From assembly GCF_026151205.1 (NCBI RefSeq), contig NC_087076.1, positions 6,314,902-6,378,901 on the forward strand: a stretch of DNA of 64,000 nt. The letters are read 5' to 3'. Below are positions 58,237 through 64,000 of the stretch, one piece after another. The position numbers were made by a program, and so were the translations under genes. How positions within the stretch are numbered: position 1 is the first letter of the stretch; the number at the start of each line of letters is the position of its first letter. Below the pieces are notes generated by a model that worked only from the letters and a program-made list of their open reading frames with translations, was not told where the DNA came from and ran no database searches. Source of the stretch: Bolinopsis microptera. Lineage: Eukaryota > Ctenophora > Tentaculata > Lobata > Bolinopsidae.

Positions 58237-61200
58237 ATAATGAACACAATCAGCTACCTGTGCCTGTTCCTGTCCCTGGTGGGTCTGATCCTGACGGTAA
58301 TGGCTCTAACCCTACAGAGGACCCTGTGGAGACTGGACATGACTAAGATACATGTGTATCTCTCAATATCCCTCTTTGTGGGCTACGTTATCTTCCTGGT
58401 CGGGATTGATCAGACTCAGGTACAGACTCACTCTTACTCCCCTAACTTACCTAACTCACCTAACAGTGCTATAGTGTTGTGACGTGCTCACCATTCTGCG
58501 GTGTGTTTTTCTAAATCTAACAGATCATTTCTGTTGGGACCCAGCACACAATGTGTCAGATTCTCTCCGACTGAGTGTTGTGACGATAGTTTACACCCTC
58601 AGTCTACTTCATGAGGCTGGTGTATAAAGACTAATTTGGCGAAAACAAGTAAAAACTAACAAGTGTGCTTTGTTTCACCTCATTTGCGGGGAATCAGTAG
58701 AAAGGCTAGTAGACAGTCCACGGTAAACAGAGAACTTAACAGCCAGATTAAAAATAGAGGTTACGATAGTGTAGCTGGATATGTGACGATGATACCTGCA
58801 GACTGATATGTTCCCTTTTTTTCAGTCACGTGCCCTCTGCATAACATCTGCCTTCCTCATGCACTTAGCCTTCCTGACAGCCTTCGTGTGGATGGCCGTG
58901 GAGGCTTATACTCTCTACCTACAGGTGAGACACACAGTTTTACAGTTTTACACTTTATTTTTACACTTTATCATATTTACACTTTATGTTTTATCGTCTG
59001 TACTAAATCCTGACGTCATCTTCCATTTTTTTACTGTATATGATGTGGTGTCTTGACTTTTTGTTTAAATAATCTGGCAATATGTCATGTGTCAAGATCG
59101 GCTGAAAATATCAAGATGAAAATTAGATGCAGCATAGAATTAGGAACTTTAAGTAATGATAACACTACTGTTGAGTTAACAGTCTGAAAAGTAGAAACTT
59201 TAAATTTAGATGAAAATGTTTTTAGACTGCATCGATATGTCATGCATCAAAATCTATTACAAATATTGAGACGAAAGTGATATGCAGTCTGAAACTTATA
59301 GTTATAACCATAGTGATAATGGAGATGGCTTCTATTATCTTATTATATCGAGTCTGAAAACTTGAAACGTGTAATTCGGATGAGTCTTCAATATTTTCTG
59401 GTGTATTGCAACTATTGGTACTGATACTGTATTGCAACTATTGGTACTGATACTGATACATTGTCTTATCAAACATCGCACCACATCATAACACAGAGGT
59501 TGTAACTATTAACTATTATCTAGACTATAACATGTAACCCCCTCTGCAGTTTGTAAAAGTGTTTCCCAGCTACACGCCTAACTTCATACCAAAGTGTCTG
59601 ATTGTGGTATTCTCCGTCCCTCTGGCTATAGCTGGAGGATTCCTGGTCGCTGCTCTCTCTAATGATCCTGCCGACTACTATGAAGTAAGTTCTGCTTAAC
59701 ATTTCTTATCCTACTTTACATTCACATTGTTTAGTAATTACGCCATTACTTACACAAAATTACATTAATTTAAGTGCTTCTTTCACGTTTTTTTCAAAAC
59801 AAAATAAACAAATATCTAAAAAATTTATTTACCGCATGTTTTGAGGACTGTACATTTTTGAATATTTCTAAATATAATGTAATTACTGAGCACACTTTTA
59901 ATCCCTTGAACACAACTGAACACTTGCTCGCTAAAATAATATTTTCAACACTCCTAACGGTGTTAAATGAAGGAATATTTGTGTCATCAAACATAACTTA
60001 GTTTTTAAATAATAAACGTCAATTATTAGAGCACTATTTAATCTTATTGTTTTATAGTTTTGAGACTGGTTCCGGAAAGTTTCCATAATTACAATAGTAA
60101 TATTACATAAGTAAACATTGCATTACATAAGTAAACATTGCATTACATAAGTAAACATGGCATTACATAAGTAAACATGGCATTACATAACTCAGTGAAA
60201 ATTCTCACTGTTTTAAAAACTAATTACATCACTTATTTGGTGCAAAGCAGTACAGTGGTTTATACAAACTATTCAATGACATAACCCGTAAAAGACCAGT
60301 CAGCTGCTGTCCTAGGACAGTTAACACTTATCAACCAACGTAACGCGGCTAATTACTTCCCCCTCAAACTATTTACCTTTACATCACCTATCTAGATCAG
60401 TGTAGTCAGCCTCTAAATACTTTAGCGTCCGTTAAAATTTACATACCATCTGTCCAACTTGCAATCGGAACGGAAGGGATGATCTTCTTTCAACAACTTA
60501 GTTTTTTATTAAATTTTGGAACATGTGCTTGGATGGAAGAAAGAAATCAAACTGGTAGGTACTACAGAGTAGCACAGACTTTATTACACCTGTACCTCCT
60601 ACCTCCGATAGTTTAATGTTTTAGGTGTGACTAAAACCTCACTTCAGCTGCAGAATTACTGCTGGATAAAGTCGTACACACTCTACTACGGGTTCATACT
60701 ACCTATCCTCCTCATTGTCACCTGTAATATGGTCCTCTTTGGTTATGTGACACAGAAGATTTGGAGGATTATCAGTACGAAACCGGAGAACGAGGAGAAT
60801 CAACTCGGAAAGGTAGACGAACTAATTGCTTTTAAGTTGTTACCTGGTGGTAGTGGGAGATATATCTCCCACTACCACCATCTAAACCCCAGCTGTTCAA
60901 GTTGTTACCTGGAATGTTCCACTAACACCCCACTAACTACACTAACACCCCACTAACCACACTAACACCCCACTAACCACACCAACACCCCACTAACCAC
61001 ACTAACACCCCACTAACCACACTAACACCCCACTAACCACACTAACATCCCACTAACCACACTAACACCCCACTAACCACACTAACACCCCACTAACCAC
61101 ACTAACACCCCACTAACCACACTACTAACCACACTACATTCCCCAGCTATCTGTACAGTTGAGAGCCACTGTCAGTGTACTCGTGGTGTTAGGAGTTACC

Positions 61201-61561
61201 TGGCTCATCGGCGCCTTTACCTTCGGCAGCGCCTCAATCGTCTTCCAGTACATCTTCATCATTCTCAACGGTCTTCAAGTTAGTAGCTGAGTTTTATCAA
61301 TTCTTACCAGCTAACATTGAGATCACTGCTAATTTGTATTGTTTCTACACCTAATTAAAAGCAGGAAGCTAGGTTGCGTGTGATAAGGTGTGATTTAACT
61401 ACCTTTACCTCCAGGGATTCTCTATATTCATGTTCCACGTGGTGTTGAAGCCGGAGGTGAGGAAGAGGTGGTACAACAGTATCCACGATATCACCAACTC
61501 CTTGTCCTCCAACTCCCATGCTCTCAAGTCTAATTCATTCCACAGAGCTCACAAGTTCCAG
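58237..61561 (+). CDS. Adhesion GPCR, seven-transmembrane region (6 exons)
   Basis: Exons 58237-58419 (TM1-2), 58826-58924 (TM3), 59550-59684 (TM4), 60648-60812 (TM5), 61147-61278 (TM6-7) and 61415-61561 (end of TM7 and tail), all phase 0. Landmarks of the family-B2 fold: LHLAFLTAFVWMAVEAYTLY-type TM3 (actual start ITSAFLMHLAFL), Cys before TM3 and CWIKSY in loop 2 for the disulfide, LVVLGVTWLIGAF in TM6, and FQYIFIILNGLQGFSIFMFH in TM7. For TM5 I chose the acceptor at 60647 (ACTTCAG); the nearer TTTTAG at 60624 would break the frame. The helix-8 region VLKPEVRKRW follows. Introns carry a 36-bp palindrome and a 20-bp array. Confidence 0.9.
60105..60192. repeat. 20-bp tandem repeat (ACATAAGTAAACATTGCATT), about 4-5 copies
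   Basis: Short array in the TM4-TM5 intron, with TTGC/TGGC variation. Confidence 0.9.
60845..60880. repeat. Perfect 36-bp palindrome, no spacer
   Basis: TGGTGGTAGTGGGAGATA is followed directly by its exact reverse complement. It lies 33 bp after the donor of the TM5 exon. A GTTGTTACCTGG word lies on both sides (60837 and 60900). Inverted palindromes of this length without spacer are unstable and suggest recent origin. Confidence 0.95.
60921..61130. repeat. 20-bp tandem repeat (CACTAACCACACTAACACCC), about 10-11 copies
   Basis: Pyrimidine-and-A-only array directly upstream of the TM6-7 exon acceptor (CCCCAG at 61146). Each unit contains CTAAC, resembling a branch-point sequence, and the array may act as an expanded polypyrimidine/branch region. 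Confidence 0.92.
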
Positions 61562-62013
61562 GTTAGTTTCAGCTTCTTCCACAGAGCTCACAAGTTCCAG
61601 GTTAGTTTCAGCTTCTTCCACAGAGCTCACAAGTTCCAGGTTAGTTTCAGCTTCTTCCACAGAGCTCACAAGTTCCAGGTTAGTTTCAGCTTCTTCCACA
61701 GAGCTCACAAGTTCCAGGTTAGTTTCAGCTTCTTCCACAGAGCTCACAAGTTCCAGGTTAGTTTCAGCTTCTTCCACAGAGCTCACAAGTTCCAGGTTAG
61801 TTTCAGCTTCTTCCACAGAGCTCACAAGTTCCAGGTTAGTTTCAGCTTCTTCCACAGAGCTCGCAAGTTCCAGGTTAGTTTCAGCTTCTTCCACAGAGCT
61901 CACAAGTTCCAGGTTAGTTTCAGCTTCTTCCACAGAGCTCACAAGTTCCAGGTTAGTTTCAGCTTCTTCCACAGAGCTCACAAGTTCCAGGTTAATGTCA
62001 GCTTCACCTATGG
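61536..62013 (+). repeat. 39-bp exon-intron-boundary minisatellite, about 12 copies
   Basis: Unit GTTAGTTTCAG plus CTTCTTCCACAGAGCTCACA plus AGTTCCAG. The first copy is the end of the receptor exon (FHRAHKFQ and donor GTTAGT). Each later copy repeats coding end, donor and an acceptor-like TTTCAG. Read through, it encodes VSFSFFHRAHKFQ per unit without stops, ending with a stop at about 62018. Which donor is used decides the tail length. Confidence 0.95.
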
Positions 62014-62261
62014 CGTGTAGTTAATGTTTATTTACCTTATTTGGCTAAGAATGTTTGCGTCATTTTGGAAAAAGTGATAAAAGGTTCCAAATTAGAACGT
62101 AGAACGCCTACGTCCACGTTTTGATAAAGCATCATACACATTACACGATGGACCAAAAATAACGTTAAATGCAGATTCTTTCGGTGTAGCGGGTCCTCTT
62201 AAATTTATAACTGTTGGCTGATTTGTGACTTGTGATTGATGTGTTTCTAACACGTGACCAG

Positions 62262-64000
62262 ATTACCAACCAGGTTAATCAGAACAACAGATGTACGGAT
62301 GACGACTCGATAACGAACCCCGGGGGACGCTACAACACTTCCTTCTGCAGCTCCAACTCTCAGAAACCTCTTCTTCTCACTGACAAACGTTACACTTACC
62401 TCTCAAACTCCAACGATGTAAGATATACTTCTCTAACTTTGGGGTTTATTTTTACTTTTCTACTCTCAAATGTTTAATAGTTCCGTTTACAGTACATCAC
62501 CTATTTATAAACTACGAGGGTCTGGAAGTGCGATACATTTAGACCTCGTAATGAAACATTAGCCATTTAAACGACTATATTTTAATCACGTGACTCAAAT
62601 TAAACAATCAGATTAAAACCACGTGATTCAAACTAACCAATGAGAAAGCTGTATTTTAACCACGTGACTAAGATGTAACACTCCCGTGATCAGGTAGCCT
62701 GGCCTGCAGAGCTCCCTCCTCCTTTCCCGCCCCTTTATGATCCGCTCTATGAGTGTGATTGTGAGGGATCTCAGAATTCCCAGCATTCATCGCCCACTCC
62801 TAGGGGTTTGCTAACTGCTAAGTCTTTGGCTGCCTGTATGCTGCACTTTGATAACCTTATTTTGGGCTAAATACCCTAAATGCAGTGTCTAAGACTGAGC
62901 TGCCAACTTTTTAAAATCTTATGTGAAATGTTCTGATAACTGTAGATCATTCGGTTAAATGTGTCGGGATGACAGCTCGTGTAATAATATAGGGTTTTAT
63001 TCTGATAATGAGACGAACTCTTCTGAATACTTGCATTATTTACAGCCTGTTAATTCCCCGTTATGATTCCCCAGTACGCCACTCCTATTCCCCTAAAACC
63101 CCAGTACGCCACACTGATTATCCCTAGATCCTCTTCTACCCCACCTTTTACTCCCACTCTATTTAGGGCATTATGAACATTTTCTGGGAACTAATGTACC
63201 ACAAGCATTTCTGGGCAGGATTGTTTTCTTCACAGGATCCACCCCGAAGAGTTGTAGATCTGATGGGCACAACTAGTTATTCCTTCCAAACGAAAGTTCA
63301 CTTTAAATACCAGGGACTGCAAAAAATTAAAATACCTCGATTCGTGATAGTCAGAGCACTTTCAAACCCTCATTCGCCTGCCATAATGTGACCATTACGG
63401 TCATTTTTCACCACCTAGAGGTCTCCTGAGTGCTTTCCTAATTACAGAAACAAATTTTTAAAGTTTTTTCTCAGGGCGCCTGGAGATATGCTCTAGCTAG
63501 TTGTGACCATCAGATATGATTCTACAATAATTCGTTGGGGTTGTCCCTTGGACTAATGACGACATATCCCTGCACAGAAATGCTTGTGGCAAATTAGTTC
63601 CCAGATCGTTCTATATGTATGCCTTTTATCCCTAACTATTATACTCTCCATATTCCCTTTAACTCCCCAGTGCACCATTTTAATTCACAATATCTCTTCA
63701 GTACGCCACGATAGAGAGTCGCCCGAGCTCGGTGTCCTCTGCGATCAGCGACCACCCCGCAGTGTTGAACGGGACAGTGCCCCCTGCGGTGACTGGGAAC
63801 GGGGCGACCCCTCTCATAGAGCACTCGCCCGCCACTCCACCTGACATCCCTCCTATCCGTATCAGTGGTGCCTCACTCAACTTGAAGCGTCCTCTCAGCA
63901 CCGTGCCCAGTCTGGGGACTCCCTCCACCCCTGGGGATATGCTGGATGTAGACCTCTCCCCGGAGAACGGATACGCCTTCAGTCCGATCACCCATCCCAG
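62262..64000 (+). CDS. Adhesion GPCR, cytoplasmic tail exons, running off the window
   Basis: Exon 62262-62417 (phase 0-0) encodes NQVNQNNRCTDDDSITNPGG and LLLTDKRYTYLSNSND. Exon 62694 encodes VAWPAELPPPFPPLYDPLYE, with a PPLY (PPxY, WW-domain ligand) motif, and runs to TAA at 62868-62870, perhaps a terminal exon of one isoform. Exon 63707 onward is open to the window end: YATIESRPSSVSSAISDHPA, then Ser/Pro-rich sequence up to NGYAFSPITHP. It accepts a phase-0 join from 62417. A similar acceptor-plus-start CAGTACGCCAC also occurs at 63071 and 63102. The low-complexity, Ser/Pro-rich tail fits a receptor C-terminus with phosphorylation sites. The exact isoform structure is uncertain. Confidence 0.6.

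Noticed and set aside
60502-60554. Small exon between TM4 and TM5
   Set aside because: Its length gives a phase that fits neither neighbour; 59684 joins 60648 directly and gives the expected loop-2 Cys-Trp.
61518-62024. Ser/Thr-rich and Glu-rich frames in other phases
   Set aside because: Alternative readings of the 39-bp receptor-tail repeat.
63584-63991. Frames on both strands near the window end
   Set aside because: The phase-0 frame from 63707 continues the receptor tail and is open to the end; the others are shadows.

Overview
This is nuclear DNA from an animal. It has spliced genes with GT-AG introns and conserved phases, two single-exon genes, metazoan receptor domains (adhesion-GPCR 7TM with GAIN/GPS, C-type lectin, pentraxin, fibrinogen-like), a poly(A)-tailed LINE copy, TIR elements and very many minisatellites. 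The domain mix and a VYCDMSTDGGGYT motif make me lean to an early-branching invertebrate such as a ctenophore, but the sequence alone does not prove that. No bacterial operon, CRISPR array, rRNA or tRNA was seen.

Layout. 1-2222: AT-rich DNA with two minisatellites. 2223-14403 (+): exons of an extracellular protein with the C-terminal half of a C-type lectin domain, a fibrinogen-like segment and a complete pentraxin-like domain. Its introns hold large tandem arrays, a foldback element and a possible small secreted-protein gene with its own TATA box at 7395. 15514-16971 (-): intronless type II membrane acid-sphingomyelinase/endopolyphosphatase-like phosphoesterase. 19284-20624: 5'-truncated LINE with poly(A) and a 15-bp target duplication. 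21512-22759 (-): intronless class-A-like GPCR whose last codons and stop lie in a 22-bp minisatellite. 22760-33897: no convincing gene, dominated by arrays. 34379-36154 (-): three-exon gene with SUMO-interacting-like motifs and a Baculo_FP-like C-terminal domain.

33898-64000 (+): adhesion GPCR locus. A main transcript is inferred from 45429: signal peptide and Cys module, C-type lectin domain, HormR, GAIN, GPS, 7TM, and a long Ser/Pro-rich tail that runs off the window. At least three further candidate signal-peptide first exons (33898, 41410, 54029), plus a frameshifted candidate at 37498, all end in phase 1, as does 45429. They can in principle splice onto the shared downstream exons. This array of candidate alternative first exons is the most interesting feature.

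Pentraxin and lectin domains occur in adhesion GPCR ectodomains, and every exon junction I joined is phase-compatible. The 2223-14403 exons may therefore be the N-terminal part of the same very long gene, with the three minus-strand genes nested in its introns. Two or more separate neighbouring genes is the alternative. RNA-seq would decide.
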